Positions 17,802 to 26,974 of a DNA stretch of 64,000 nt are shown one piece after another. How positions within the stretch are numbered: the stretch's first letter is position 1; each line of letters begins with the position of its first letter. Below the pieces are notes generated by a model, which was not told the origin of the DNA, did no database searches, and was given only the letters and a program-made list of their open reading frames with translations. Source of the DNA: Burkholderia sp. 4M9327F10 (GTDB lineage Bacteria; Pseudomonadota; Gammaproteobacteria; Burkholderiales; Burkholderiaceae); contig NZ_SCNV01000021.1 in the NCBI RefSeq assembly GCF_005503145.1, positions 60,045 through 124,044 of the forward strand, written 5' to 3'. Both the position numbers and the translations under genes were made by a program.

Positions 17802-18080
17802 ATGAACAAACAGGAACTGATCGACGCCGTCGCAGGTCAGACGGGCGCCAGCAAGGCTCAAACCGGCGAAACGCTGGACACGTTGCTCGAAGTCATCAAG
17901 AAGGCTGTGTCGAAGGGTGACGCGGTCCAGTTGATCGGTTTTGGTAGCTTCGGTTCGGGCAAGCGCGCAGCACGCACGGGCCGCAACCCGAAGACTGGCG
18001 AAACCATCAAGATCCCGGCCGCCAAGACCGTCAAGTTCACGGCTGGCAAGGCGTTCAAGGACGCAGTCAACAAGCGCTAA
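17802..18080 (+). CDS. hupB: DNA-binding protein HU
   Basis: A 92-residue nucleoid protein that bends and compacts DNA and helps open replication origins. MNKQELIDAVAGQTGASKAQTGETLDTLLEVIKKAVSKGDAVQLIGFGSFGSGKRAARTGRNPKTGETIKIPAAKTVKFTAGKAFKDAVN shows the complete HU/IHF fold, including the GRNPKTGE arm tip with its intercalating proline. It has its own promoter and terminator, so it is monocistronic. The choice between hupA and hupB naming is arbitrary here. It lies 2.4 kb from the right origin-like array. Confidence 0.96.
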   Translation: MNKQELIDAVAGQTGASKAQTGETLDTLLEVIKKAVSKGDAVQLIGFGSFGSGKRAARTGRNPKTGETIKIPAAKTVKFTAGKAFKDAVNKR

Positions 18081-18104
18081 GCACATCCCTGCTTGGTTGT
18101 TGAC

Positions 18105-18128
18105 ACCCGCCACAGGCGGGTTTTTTTT
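18105..18128 (+). terminator. Intrinsic terminator of the HU gene
   Basis: Stem CCCGCC/GGCGGG (extended by one A-T pair) with loop ACA, followed by eight T. It begins 25 bases after the HU stop codon. Confidence 0.92.
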
Positions 18129-18224
18129 CGCCTGCGCTTTTCGCCCGCGCACGATGCAAGCCGTGCGCGGACTTCGCTGATATGGCGTTCAGCCGTGAGG
18201 TCTCACGGCCTGCACTCAATAATT

Positions 18225-19496
18225 TCAGTGATGGTGATGGACGATTTCACCGTCGCCGTGATCGTGATCATCCTCGGCGTCGAGATCCCATGCCGGGAAC
18301 GGATCGGTGAATTGCTGCCAGCCTTGCGCGCCCAAGGCGTATTCTTCGTCGCTCAACAGGCAGGCATCGAACTTCGCGCGCCATACTGCCGGCTCGATGC
18401 CGACACCGATCATCACCAGTTCCTGACGACGGTCGCCGATGCTGAAATCGTTCGCGTCGCCATACCAGTCGGCGGCGATTTCCGCGGCGAGCTCGTCGTC
18501 GCCGTCGGGCCATTCGCTGCGATCCTGCGCCGCCCACCACATTCCCGCCGGGCCATGACGGCACGCACCGCCCGCCTGGGAGAGCGAACCGGCGATGTCG
18601 TTGCGGGTGGCGAGCCAGAAGAATCCCTTGCTGCGCAGCACGCCCTGCCACTCTTCGTGCAGCAGTGCCCACAGGCGCTCCGGATGAAATGGCCGGCGTG
18701 CCCGGTAAATGAAATTGCCGATGCCGAACTCGTCCGCTTCGCCACTGTGATGGTGTTCGTGATGCAACGATGCGAGCCAGCCGGGCGCGCTCGATGCCTC
18801 GTCGAAATCGAAGCGCTTCGTGTCGAGCACTTCGTCGAGCGGCACCACGCCGAAGCGGCTCACCACCTGCACCGCGCGTGGATTGATGCGCGCCAGAATC
18901 CGTTGCAGGCGCGTGAGGTCGTCCGCGCTAACGAGATCCGCCTTGTTCACGACCAGCACGTCGCAGAACTCGACCTGCTCGATCAGCAGCTCGACCAGCG
19001 TGCGGTCGTCTTCTTCGCTTGCCGCAATGCCGCGTTCGGCGAGCGCGTCGGCCGAGGCATAGTCGCGCAGGAAGTTGAACGCATCCACCACCGTCACCAT
19101 CGTGTCGAGCCGCGCGACATCGGAGAGCGAGGTGCCGTCATCGTCGACGAAGGTGAAGGTTTCGGCAATCGGCATGGGTTCCGCAATGCCGGTCGACTCG
19201 ATCAGGATCGCGTCGAAGCGCTGTTCGCCGGCGAGGCGCCGGATCTCGGTCAACAGGTCGTCGCGCAAGGTGCAGCAGATACAACCGTTGCTCATCTCGA
19301 CCAGTTGTTCCTCGACATGCGAGAGCGCGGCGGCATCGCGCACCAGGGTTGCGTCGATATTCACGGCGGCCAGATCGTTGACGATCACGGCGACCCGCAG
19401 ACCGGCGCGGTTGGCGAGAATGTGGTTCAGGAGCGTGGTCTTGCCGGCGCCCAAAAAACCGGAAAGCACGGTGACGGGCAGGTTCGGCTGGTTCAT
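18225..19496 (-). CDS. CobW/G3E-family GTPase, probable zinc metallochaperone
   Basis: A 423-residue G3E GTPase. Walker A SGFLGAGKTTLLNHIL at the N-terminus, the metal-binding CxCC-type motif SNGCICCTLRDDLL, the guanine motif NKADL and a C-terminal CobW_C domain (RARRPFHPERLWALLHEEWQGVLRSKGFFWLATR). Two His-rich stretches, LHHEHHHSGE mid-protein and the terminal HDHGDGEIVHHHH, suggest zinc or cobalt binding. Members deliver metal to client proteins when zinc is scarce. No Zur box was recognised upstream. Confidence 0.9.
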   Translation of the reverse strand: MNQPNLPVTVLSGFLGAGKTTLLNHILANRAGLRVAVIVNDLAAVNIDATLVRDAAALSHVEEQLVEMSNGCICCTLRDDLLTEIRRLAGEQRFDAILIESTGIAEPMPIAETFTFVDDDGTSLSDVARLDTMVTVVDAFNFLRDYASADALAERGIAASEEDDRTLVELLIEQVEFCDVLVVNKADLVSADDLTRLQRILARINPRAVQVVSRFGVVPLDEVLDTKRFDFDEASSAPGWLASLHHEHHHSGEADEFGIGNFIYRARRPFHPERLWALLHEEWQGVLRSKGFFWLATRNDIAGSLSQAGGACRHGPAGMWWAAQDRSEWPDGDDELAAEIAADWYGDANDFSIGDRRQELVMIGVGIEPAVWRAKFDACLLSDEEYALGAQGWQQFTDPFPAWDLDAEDDHDHGDGEIVHHHH

Positions 19497-19646
19497 CGCA
19501 GTACGGAAACGGAGAGGATTAAGAGGCGTGCCGGGCTTTTAAGCGAGACGCATGAGCGACGGCAGCACGAAGCCGCATTGTGCATCAAACCCGCGGCGTC
19601 CGCCTGCGCCGCTCGTGTTGCTCACCCAGGTGGGCCGCACTCACGT

Positions 19647-20093
19647 TCAGCGCGAGGCGTGCATCAGGTTCCACTTCTGCAGGATGGCCACGATCTGTTG
19701 CGCATACTTGTCGCGCAATGCCGGCGTTTCCGAATGATAGGCGCCGACCGCTTGCCAGGTATTGCCGTACTTGTTCATCTGCTGACGCAGATGCCAGGCG
19801 GCGATATAGACGTTCTTGCACGGCTCCATCAGCGTGTTGGTGGAGATGCCGTATTGGGCGAGCGTGGGCAGATGAATCGAGTTGATCTGCATCAGGCCGT
19901 AGTCGGTCGAACCGTTGGCGTTCTTATGCAGCGCCTCGGGCCGGTTATGCGATTCCTGCCACGCAATGGCCCGTAAAATCAGGGGGTTGACCTTCTGATA
20001 ACGGGCCGCTTCATCGAAACAGTCGGCGTGTGCGGGCCCCGCTGCGAGCAGCGTGCCGAGTACGGCGCCAATGGTGAGAAGGGCTAGTTTCAT
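19647..20093 (-). CDS. Small secreted lytic transglycosylase (SLT domain)
   Basis: A 148-residue protein with a Sec signal peptide (MKLALLTIGAVLGTLLAAGPAHA). The rest is a minimal SLT (lysozyme-like) domain: ILRAIAWQESHNRPEALHKNANGSTDYGLMQINSIHLPTLA, with the catalytic Glu in QES and the GLMQIN motif. This is the IpgF/IagB/PilT-accessory type, which opens peptidoglycan for assembly of secretion systems. It lies upstream of and divergent from the gsp genes, so a part in T2SS assembly is a reasonable inference. Confidence 0.92.
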   Translation of the reverse strand: MKLALLTIGAVLGTLLAAGPAHADCFDEAARYQKVNPLILRAIAWQESHNRPEALHKNANGSTDYGLMQINSIHLPTLAQYGISTNTLMEPCKNVYIAAWHLRQQMNKYGNTWQAVGAYHSETPALRDKYAQQIVAILQKWNLMHASR

Positions 20094-20365
20094 CAGTCAA
20101 GATGACTAAGCAATTCACAAAAGTAAGACTAGGTAAGGCATTTCACATGCGATAGGATGCACCCGCAACCGCCTGCAAACCCGCCAACACTGAGCCCGCG
20201 CCGGACATCGGGGAAAACCCGTGTAGGCGGGTCACATCCAGCAGGGTCAACGGCCCGTATGATACCGGCAGGCGGTTGAGCGTCAAGTTAGCTACCCGAC
20301 ATAAGCTCGCGAAAAACGAAGGCAGCAAAATGCTTCAGTGAGTCCCTACCAGAGCTTTCAAAAAT
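20094..20365. other. Intergenic DNA upstream of the gsp cluster
   Basis: No supported gene. A 61-codon minus-strand open frame (20143-20328) has no ribosome site and no recognisable similarity. The sequence should hold the promoter of the transglycosylase gene. Confidence 0.4.
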
Positions 20366-20395
20366 TTGACAGTGTGTGTGGTTGATTAGAGTAAT
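20366..20395 (+). promoter_or_regulatory. Sigma-70-like promoter of gspDEF
   Basis: A perfect -35 TTGACA (20366-20371) followed 18 bases later by AGTAAT (20390-20395), four of six matches to the -10 consensus. The predicted leader to gspD is about 210 bases. Confidence 0.5.
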
Positions 20396-20610
20396 CGCAC
20401 CGGACCCGTTGTTTTGTGACAAATCCGACATGAAAAACTGTTACTGTTCATTTTTTTCGGACATAGGTTGGAAGGAAGATGGGGGAGCCTGCGCCCGAGG
20501 GGGCGTGAGCAGACCGAGAGGGCCCCTGGTCCGCAACCATGTTCGTCGCGCTTGACAGTCGGTCGCTCCGGCGATCGGCATCAACATCAAACTCCATGAG
20601 AAGAAATCGT

Positions 20611-22908
20611 ATGGCATTGCGTCGCGTCGCAACGGCGCTGCTGGTGGCTGGACTGATCACTGCGCAGATCGCACACGCTCAGGTGACACTCAACTTCGTT
20701 AACGCCGACATCGATCAGGTGGCTAAGGCGATTGGCGCAGCAACCGGCAAAACGATCATCGTCGACCCGCGCGTCAAGGGTCAGTTAAATCTGGTCTCCG
20801 AGAACCCGGTCCCCGAAGACCAGGCGCTCAAGACCTTGCAGTCCGCCTTGAGGATGCAGGGCTTTGCGCTCGTGCAGGATCACGGCGTGCTGAAGGTGGT
20901 GCCGGAGGCCGATGCGAAGCTGCAGGGCGTGCCGACCTACGTCGGCAATACGCCAGTGGCAGCCGGTGATCAGGTGATCACGCAGGTGTTCCAGCTCAGG
21001 AACGAATCGGCCAACAACGTGCTGCCGGTGCTGCGTCCGCTGATCTCGCCGAACAATACCGTGGCGGCTTACCCGGCCAACAACACGATCGTTGTGACCG
21101 ACTACGCCGACAATGTGCGGCGCATCGCGCAGATCATCGCGGGTATCGATACGGCTGCCGGCACGCAGGTTCAGGTGGTGCCGTTAAAGAACGCGAATGC
21201 GCTCGACATCGCGCCGCAACTGTCCAAGATGCTCGATCCGGGCGCGATCGGCGCGACCGACGCGACACTCAAGGTATCGATTACCGCGGACCCGCGCACC
21301 AACTCGCTGTTGATCCGTGCCTCGAACGGCTCGCGGCTCGCAGCCGCGAAGGAGCTGGCCAAAGAGCTCGATGCGCCGAGCAGCGTGCCCGGCAACATGC
21401 ACGTGGTGCCGCTGCGCAACGCCGATGCGGCAACGCTCGCCAAGACCTTGCGCGGGATGCTCGGCAAGGGCGGTGACACCGGCTCATCGGGCGGCCAGAA
21501 CAACGCGAATTCGTTCAACCAGGGTGGCGGCGGCGCGTATGGTAGCAATTCGACCGGCACCTCCGGTACGCCGCCACTGCCCTCGGGCGGACTCGGCAGC
21601 TCGGGCTCGTCGCCGCTCGGCGGCGGCAGCGGAGGAACGGGTACAGGCGGCGGTTCCAGCTCCGACGACCTGGTCGGCAGCGGCGACAAGAACAAGAGCG
21701 ACGACAATCAGCCCGGCGGCATGATCCAGGCGGATACGGCGACCAACTCGCTGATCATCACGGCCCCCGAACCCGTGTACCGCAACCTGCGGGCGGTGAT
21801 CGACCAGCTCGACGCACGGCGCGCCCAGGTCTATATCGAGGCGCTGATTGTCGAGCTGAACTCGAACACGAACGCCAATCTTGGCATTCAGTGGCAGGTT
21901 GCAAACGGTGCGCTGTTTGCCGGCACCAACCTGGCGACCGGCGCCGGCAACAGCATCATCAACCTGACGGCTGCTGCTGCCGGCGGTCTCCCCGCAGCGC
22001 TTGCCAGCACCAGCAATCCTGTCCAGCAGGGCCTCAACGTCGGCTGGGTGCACAATATTTTCGGTGTGCAGGGACTGGGCGCGTTGCTGCAGGCGCTCTC
22101 ACAGACCGCCGACGCGAACGTGCTGTCGACGCCTAACCTGATTACGCTCGATAACGAGGAAGCGAAGATCGTCGTCGGCACGAACGTGCCGATCCAGACG
22201 GGTTCGTATTCGAACCTCACAAGCAGCACCGCGAGCAGTGCGTTCAATACCTACGACCGCGTCGACGTCGGCCTGACGCTGCACGTCAAGCCGCAGATCA
22301 CCGACGGTGGGATTCTCAAGCTTCAGCTCTACACCGAAGACTCGGCAATCGTGAACGGCACGACCAACGCCACGACCAACCCGGCCGGCCCGGAGTTCAC
22401 CAAGCGTTCCATCAGCTCGACGGTGCTTGCCGATAACGGCGAGATCATCGTGCTGGGCGGCCTGATGCAGGACAACTACCAGGTCAGCAACAGCAAGGTG
22501 CCGCTGCTGGGCGATATTCCCTGGATTGGCCAGTTGTTCCGCTCGGAGCAGAAGAGCCGCAACAAGACTAACCTGATGGTGTTCCTGCGCCCGGTGATCA
22601 TCGCCGATCGCAATACCGCGCAAGCCGTCACGTCGAACCGCTACGACTATATCCAGGGCGTGCAGGGCGCCTACAAGTCGGACAATAACCTGATGAAGGA
22701 CAATGACGATCCGGTGGTTCCGCCGATGCCGATTGGCCCGAGCCAGGGCGGCGCGCCCGAGATGAACCTGTTCAATCTCGACGCCATGCGTCGTCAGCAA
22801 CTGGCGCCGCGGCCCGCCTCCGCACCGGCTGCGGCCACGCCTGCTCCTGTGCAGACGAACCCTCTGCCGGTCGCACCTTCCACGGCCACGCCGGGAGCGC
22901 AGCCGTGA
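20611..22908 (+). CDS. gspD: Type II secretion system secretin GspD
   Basis: About 765 residues; forms the outer-membrane secretin ring through which folded proteins leave. Signal peptide MALRRVATALLVAGLITAQIAHA, N0 domain (VTLNFVNADIDQVAKAIGAATGKTIIVDPRVKGQLNL), repeated N1-N3 domains, a Gly/Ser-rich disordered insert at about residues 290-370, then the secretin core ending with VPLLGDIPWIGQLFRSEQKSRNKTNLMVFLRPVII. The C-terminus is Pro/Ala-rich. The start at 20611 has AGAAG upstream; in-frame ATGs at 20596 and 20539 are alternatives without a ribosome site. It overlaps gspE by four bases. Confidence 0.95.
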   Translation: MALRRVATALLVAGLITAQIAHAQVTLNFVNADIDQVAKAIGAATGKTIIVDPRVKGQLNLVSENPVPEDQALKTLQSALRMQGFALVQDHGVLKVVPEADAKLQGVPTYVGNTPVAAGDQVITQVFQLRNESANNVLPVLRPLISPNNTVAAYPANNTIVVTDYADNVRRIAQIIAGIDTAAGTQVQVVPLKNANALDIAPQLSKMLDPGAIGATDATLKVSITADPRTNSLLIRASNGSRLAAAKELAKELDAPSSVPGNMHVVPLRNADAATLAKTLRGMLGKGGDTGSSGGQNNANSFNQGGGGAYGSNSTGTSGTPPLPSGGLGSSGSSPLGGGSGGTGTGGGSSSDDLVGSGDKNKSDDNQPGGMIQADTATNSLIITAPEPVYRNLRAVIDQLDARRAQVYIEALIVELNSNTNANLGIQWQVANGALFAGTNLATGAGNSIINLTAAAAGGLPAALASTSNPVQQGLNVGWVHNIFGVQGLGALLQALSQTADANVLSTPNLITLDNEEAKIVVGTNVPIQTGSYSNLTSSTASSAFNTYDRVDVGLTLHVKPQITDGGILKLQLYTEDSAIVNGTTNATTNPAGPEFTKRSISSTVLADNGEIIVLGGLMQDNYQVSNSKVPLLGDIPWIGQLFRSEQKSRNKTNLMVFLRPVIIADRNTAQAVTSNRYDYIQGVQGAYKSDNNLMKDNDDPVVPPMPIGPSQGGAPEMNLFNLDAMRRQQLAPRPASAPAAATPAPVQTNPLPVAPSTATPGAQP

Positions 22909-24437
22909 GCACGCCGTCCACCCCGCCGTCAGCTTCTGCGTCATCTGCAGCGGCGCGAGCCGGTGCCGCGCCGCATGTCGAGCGCATTGCACCGTCGGCG
23001 GTCGCCGCGCGGCTCGTGCCTTACGGCTTTGCGCGCAGTGGCCAGATTCTGGTCGCGCATCAGCATGCTGACGGGCTGGAAGTCTGGATCAGCGAGCGTA
23101 CGAGCGACGCCGCGCTCGCCGAAGTGGGGCGTAATTTTGGCGCGCTGACGGTCGTGCGCCTTCCTGCCGATGAACTGGCACTGGCTATCAACACCGCGTA
23201 TTCGCGTCAGGACGGCAGCGCGGCGCAAGTGGTCGGCGAGGTGGAAGGCGAAGTCGATCTGTCGCGGTTGATGCAGGAGATTCCCGAGGTCGAGGACCTG
23301 CTGGAATCGGAAGACGATGCGCCGATCATCCGCATGATCAACGCCCTTCTCACCCAGGCGGCACGCGAACAGGCTTCGGATATTCACATCGAGCCGTTCG
23401 AGAATGCTTCGGTGGTGCGCTTTCGCGTGGACGGCACACTGCGCGACGTGGTGCGGCCGAAGAAGGCGCTGCACGGCGCACTGATCTCGCGTATCAAGAT
23501 CATGGCGCAGCTCGATATCGCGGAGAAACGTTTGCCGCAGGACGGCCGGATCACTCTGCGCGTGGGCGGCCGGCCGGTGGATGTGCGGGTGTCCACGTTG
23601 CCTACGGGGCACGGCGAACGCGCGGTGCTGCGTCTGCTCGAGAAAGACGCCTCGCGCCTGAATCTCGAAGCGCTCGGCATGGGTTCGGACACGCTCACGA
23701 AGTTCGACAAGCTGATCGGCCGCCCGCACGGCATCGTGCTGGTGACCGGGCCGACCGGTTCGGGCAAGACGACCACGCTCTATGCGTCGATGTCACGCCT
23801 CGAGACTGCGACGACCAACATCATGACCGTCGAAGACCCGATCGAGTACGACCTCTCGGGCATCGGCCAGACCCAGGTCAACGAGCGGATCGGCATGACT
23901 TTCGCGCGGGCGCTGCGCTCGATTCTGCGGCAGGATCCGGACATCATCATGATCGGGGAAATCCGCGATCTGGAGACTGCGCAGATTGCGGTGCAGGCCT
24001 CGCTCACCGGCCACCTGGTGCTGGCGACGCTGCACACCAACGACGCAGCTTCCGCCGTGACGCGTTTGACCGACATGGGCGTGGAGCCGTATCTGCTCGC
24101 CTCATCGCTGCTTGGCGTGCTGGCGCAGCGGCTGGTGCGCCGGCTCTGTCCGGTGTGCCGCGAAGAGCGCACGGACGAACATGGCCGCGTGCAATGGCAT
24201 CCGGTGGGTTGCGACAAGTGCGGACACTCCGGCTACGCAGGACGGCGCGGTGTGTATGAACTTCTGCTGATCGACGATTCGATCCGCACGCTGATTCACC
24301 GTAACGCAGCCGATTCGGAGATTCTCGACGCGGGGCGTGCTCAAGGCATGCACACGCTGCGCGAGGACGCCGACCGTTGGCTCGCCTCGGGCCTGACCTC
24401 GCTTGAGGAAGTGATCCGCGTGACGGGCGGAGCTTAA
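22905..24437 (+). CDS. gspE: Type II secretion ATPase GspE
   Basis: A 510-residue cytoplasmic secretion ATPase driving pseudopilus assembly. After an N-terminal GspE_N-like domain, it has Walker A VTGPTGSGKTTTLYA near residue 280, the Asp and His boxes (MTVEDPIEYDLSGIGQTQVN, TGHLVLATLHTND), and a four-cysteine zinc motif CPVC...CDKC near 415-440. It starts with GTG inside the gspD stop (GTGA overlap), a sign of translational coupling. gspF follows after four bases. Confidence 0.96.
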   Translation: MSTPSTPPSASASSAAARAGAAPHVERIAPSAVAARLVPYGFARSGQILVAHQHADGLEVWISERTSDAALAEVGRNFGALTVVRLPADELALAINTAYSRQDGSAAQVVGEVEGEVDLSRLMQEIPEVEDLLESEDDAPIIRMINALLTQAAREQASDIHIEPFENASVVRFRVDGTLRDVVRPKKALHGALISRIKIMAQLDIAEKRLPQDGRITLRVGGRPVDVRVSTLPTGHGERAVLRLLEKDASRLNLEALGMGSDTLTKFDKLIGRPHGIVLVTGPTGSGKTTTLYASMSRLETATTNIMTVEDPIEYDLSGIGQTQVNERIGMTFARALRSILRQDPDIIMIGEIRDLETAQIAVQASLTGHLVLATLHTNDAASAVTRLTDMGVEPYLLASSLLGVLAQRLVRRLCPVCREERTDEHGRVQWHPVGCDKCGHSGYAGRRGVYELLLIDDSIRTLIHRNAADSEILDAGRAQGMHTLREDADRWLASGLTSLEEVIRVTGGA

Positions 24438-24441
24438 GTCC

Positions 24442-25659
24442 ATGCCGGCATTTCGTTTCGAAGCGATCGATGCGACGGGCAAGGCGCAAAAAGGCGTGCT
24501 CGACGCGGACAGCGCGCGCGGCGCCCGCACTCATCTGCGTGGCCAGGGGCTGACACCGCTGCTGGTCGAGCCGGCCGCGAGCCGCACGCGCGGCGAGCGC
24601 AACCAGCGGCTCTCGCTCGGGCGGCGTTTGTCGCAACGCGAGCAGGCCATTCTTACGCGTCAACTGGCGAGCCTGCTGATCGCCGGCTTGCCGCTCGACG
24701 AAGCGCTCGCCGTGCTGACCGAACAATCGGAGCGCGACTACATCCGCGAACTGATGGCGTCGATTCGCGCGGAAGTGCTGGGCGGCCATTCGCTCGCCAA
24801 TGCGCTGCAGCAGCATCCGAAAGATTTTCCGGAGATCTACCGCGCATTGGTGGCAGCGGGTGAGCATACCGGCAAGCTCGGTCTGGTGCTCTCGCGTCTC
24901 GCCGACTATATCGAGCAGCGCAACGCGCTCAAGCAGAAGATCGTGCTGGCCTTCACGTATCCGACCATCGTCACGATCATCGCGTTCGGCATCGTGACTT
25001 TTCTGCTGAGCTATGTGGTGCCGCAAGTCGTCAATGTGTTCGCCAGCACCAAGCAGCAGTTGCCGTTTCTCACCGTCATGATGATGGCGCTCTCAGGCTT
25101 CGTGCGCAAATGGTGGTGGGCGGTGCTGATCGGCGTCGCGGTGCTGGCGTATGTCGTGCGGTCGATTCTGGCGCAGCCGGGGCCCCGCCTTGCCTTCGAC
25201 CGCTGGCTTCTGACCGCCCCGCTGCTCGGCAAGCTGGTGCGTGGCTATAACACCGTGCGCTTTGCCAGCACGCTCGGCATCCTGACGGCGGCCGGCGTGC
25301 CGATCCTGCGCGCGCTGCAGGCGGCGAGCGAAACGCTCAGCAACCGGGCGATGCGCGACAACATCGACGACGCAATCGTGCGGGTGCGCGAAGGCACGTC
25401 GCTGTCGCGCGCGCTGGGCAATACGAGGACGTTTCCGCCGGTGCTGGTGCACCTGATCCGCTCGGGTGAAGCGACCGGCGACGTGACGACGATGCTTGAT
25501 CGTGCAGCGGAAGGCGAAGCGGGCGAACTGGAGCGCCGCACCATGTTCCTGACGAGCCTGCTCGAACCGTTGCTGATTCTGGCGATGGGGGGTGTGGTGC
25601 TGGTGATCGTGCTGGCCGTGATGATGCCGATCATCGAGCTGAACAACCTGGTGCAGTGA
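24442..25659 (+). CDS. gspF: Type II secretion inner-membrane platform protein GspF
   Basis: A 405-residue polytopic inner-membrane protein. It has two repeated GspF domains (LTRQLASLLIAGLPLDEALAVLTEQSERDYIRELMASIRAEVLGGHSLANAL and STLGILTAAGVPILRALQAASETLSNRAMRDNIDDAIVRVREGTSLSRAL), three transmembrane helices and the usual ending VLAVMMPIIELNNLVQ. It couples the GspE ATPase to pseudopilus growth. Last gene of the gspDEF operon. Confidence 0.96.
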   Translation: MPAFRFEAIDATGKAQKGVLDADSARGARTHLRGQGLTPLLVEPAASRTRGERNQRLSLGRRLSQREQAILTRQLASLLIAGLPLDEALAVLTEQSERDYIRELMASIRAEVLGGHSLANALQQHPKDFPEIYRALVAAGEHTGKLGLVLSRLADYIEQRNALKQKIVLAFTYPTIVTIIAFGIVTFLLSYVVPQVVNVFASTKQQLPFLTVMMMALSGFVRKWWWAVLIGVAVLAYVVRSILAQPGPRLAFDRWLLTAPLLGKLVRGYNTVRFASTLGILTAAGVPILRALQAASETLSNRAMRDNIDDAIVRVREGTSLSRALGNTRTFPPVLVHLIRSGEATGDVTTMLDRAAEGEAGELERRTMFLTSLLEPLLILAMGGVVLVIVLAVMMPIIELNNLVQ

Positions 25660-25719
25660 GGCGCTGCGGCGCGCGGGCGTGGTTAGCGCAACCGCATGAC
25701 GCGATTGCGGCCAGATCGC

Positions 25720-26133
25720 TCAGCGCACGTAGATGGTGGGACCGGCCGGGTTGGCGGGCAGGAACACTTCGGAATGGACGCCGTTGCGGTCGATGATGAT
25801 CGAACGGGCGCGCACTTCGTAGAGCTTGGCGCCTTGCATGATGACGCTGCCGAGCGAAACGGCCCGCGGCGGTTCGCCGCCTGCGCTGATGATGGCAGCG
25901 CCACCTTCCCGGAGCGACAGAATGCCGAACAGGCGCACGTCCTGGTTGACGCTGCGCTGCAGTTGCCCGCCGAACAGCGTGGCCGCCTGTTCGACCGAGA
26001 TTGGCGCATGCACGGCGGCAGCCGGCAACGGACCACCACGCAGCGCGGTCAAAGTGACGAGCCAGTAGGTGAGCGTCGCGCAGAACACGGCGAAGAGCGC
26101 GAGCGAAAGAAGGCGGATTTGGGTGGCGTTCAT
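25720..26133 (-). CDS. gspC: Type II secretion protein GspC
   Basis: A 137-residue short GspC: one N-terminal transmembrane helix (IRLLSLALFAVFCATLTYWLVTL) and a homology region (AATLFGGQLQRSVNQDVRLFGILSLREGGAAIISAGGEPPRAVSLGSVIMQGAKLYEVRARSIIIDRNGVHSEVFLP) that contacts the N0 domain of GspD. It has no PDZ domain, as in other Burkholderia versions. It is encoded on the opposite strand between gspF and gspG, also typical of this group. ATG at 26133 is preferred to a GTG two codons earlier. Confidence 0.9.
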   Translation of the reverse strand: MNATQIRLLSLALFAVFCATLTYWLVTLTALRGGPLPAAAVHAPISVEQAATLFGGQLQRSVNQDVRLFGILSLREGGAAIISAGGEPPRAVSLGSVIMQGAKLYEVRARSIIIDRNGVHSEVFLPANPAGPTIYVR

Positions 26134-26370
26134 GCGCACATTGTACGGACTATTGTGAATTTTGCGTTGAGGGAAGTGTCCCTAACCTGGCGCGAATCGC
26201 CAGGTTCCTCCGAGGGGAGGCGAGAAACTTCGGGAGGCCCGACGTTTTGTCGCAACCCTTCAACTGCATGACATTAAAATGACTGAACAGGAGTGTTAAA
26301 TCGCGCACGGATTCCGTTTTGCGCAACACTCGCCTGACACGAAAATCTTCCTGAAAAGAGGTAGCAAGCT

Positions 26371-26835
26371 ATGCAAATGTGGACCACTCGCCGCACCGAA
26401 ATCGCGGGTCTGCGTAACCGTCGGCAACGCGGTTTTACGCTGATTGAAATCATGGTGGTGATTGCGATTCTCGGGATTCTGGCCGCGCTGATCGTACCGA
26501 AGATCATGAGCCGTCCGGATGAGGCGCGTCGTGTTGCTGCGAAGCAGGACATCGGCACGATCATGCAGGCCATGAAGCTGTACCGCCTCGACAACGGCCG
26601 CTATCCGACCCAGGACCAGGGGCTGCGCGCGCTGGTCGAAAAGCCGACTACCGATCCGGTGCCGAACAACTGGAAGGACGGCGGCTACCTCGAGCGCCTG
26701 CCGAACGATCCGTGGGGCAATCCGTATCAGTACCTGAACCCGGGCGTGCATGGTGAAATCGACGTCTTCAGTTATGGCGCCGACGGCAAACCCGGCGGCG
26801 AAGGCAACGATGCCGACATAGGCTCGTGGGAATAA
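26371..26835 (+). CDS. gspG: Major pseudopilin GspG
   Basis: A 154-residue prepilin. A 21-residue basic leader ends in RQRG and is cut by the prepilin peptidase before FTLIEIMVVIAILGILAALIVPKIM (Glu5 present). The globular part has the calcium-binding tail typical of GspG: RLPNDPWGNPYQYLNPGVHGEIDVFSYGADGKPGGEGNDADIGSWE. AGAGGT precedes the ATG. First gene of the gspGHIJKLMN operon, opposite gspC. Confidence 0.96.
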   Translation: MQMWTTRRTEIAGLRNRRQRGFTLIEIMVVIAILGILAALIVPKIMSRPDEARRVAAKQDIGTIMQAMKLYRLDNGRYPTQDQGLRALVEKPTTDPVPNNWKDGGYLERLPNDPWGNPYQYLNPGVHGEIDVFSYGADGKPGGEGNDADIGSWE

Positions 26836-26974
26836 ACGCTTGAGCCTGTTGCGCGCCCTCTTGTTCGACGCCGGTACCATGCCTCTGTCCGATTACAGGT
26901 CTCGTGTTGCTTCGGCGTGTGTGGCGAGGATGCCGCACGCGCTGGAACCGGCATGCGGGGTACATCGCAAGCGC

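Noticed and set aside
18093..19976. 627-codon plus-strand open frame
   Set aside because: It is the antisense shadow of the CobW and transglycosylase genes; translation has no domain and no ribosome site.
20143..20328. 61-codon minus-strand frame and folded-looking sequence upstream of gspD, considered as a riboswitch or small gene
   Set aside because: Does not match the cyclic-di-GMP or other riboswitch cores I know, and there is no ribosome site.
21481..21720. Gly/Ser-rich stretch in gspD considered as a repeat element
   Set aside because: In-frame, codon-varied linker within the secretin N-domain region; a common feature of secretins.
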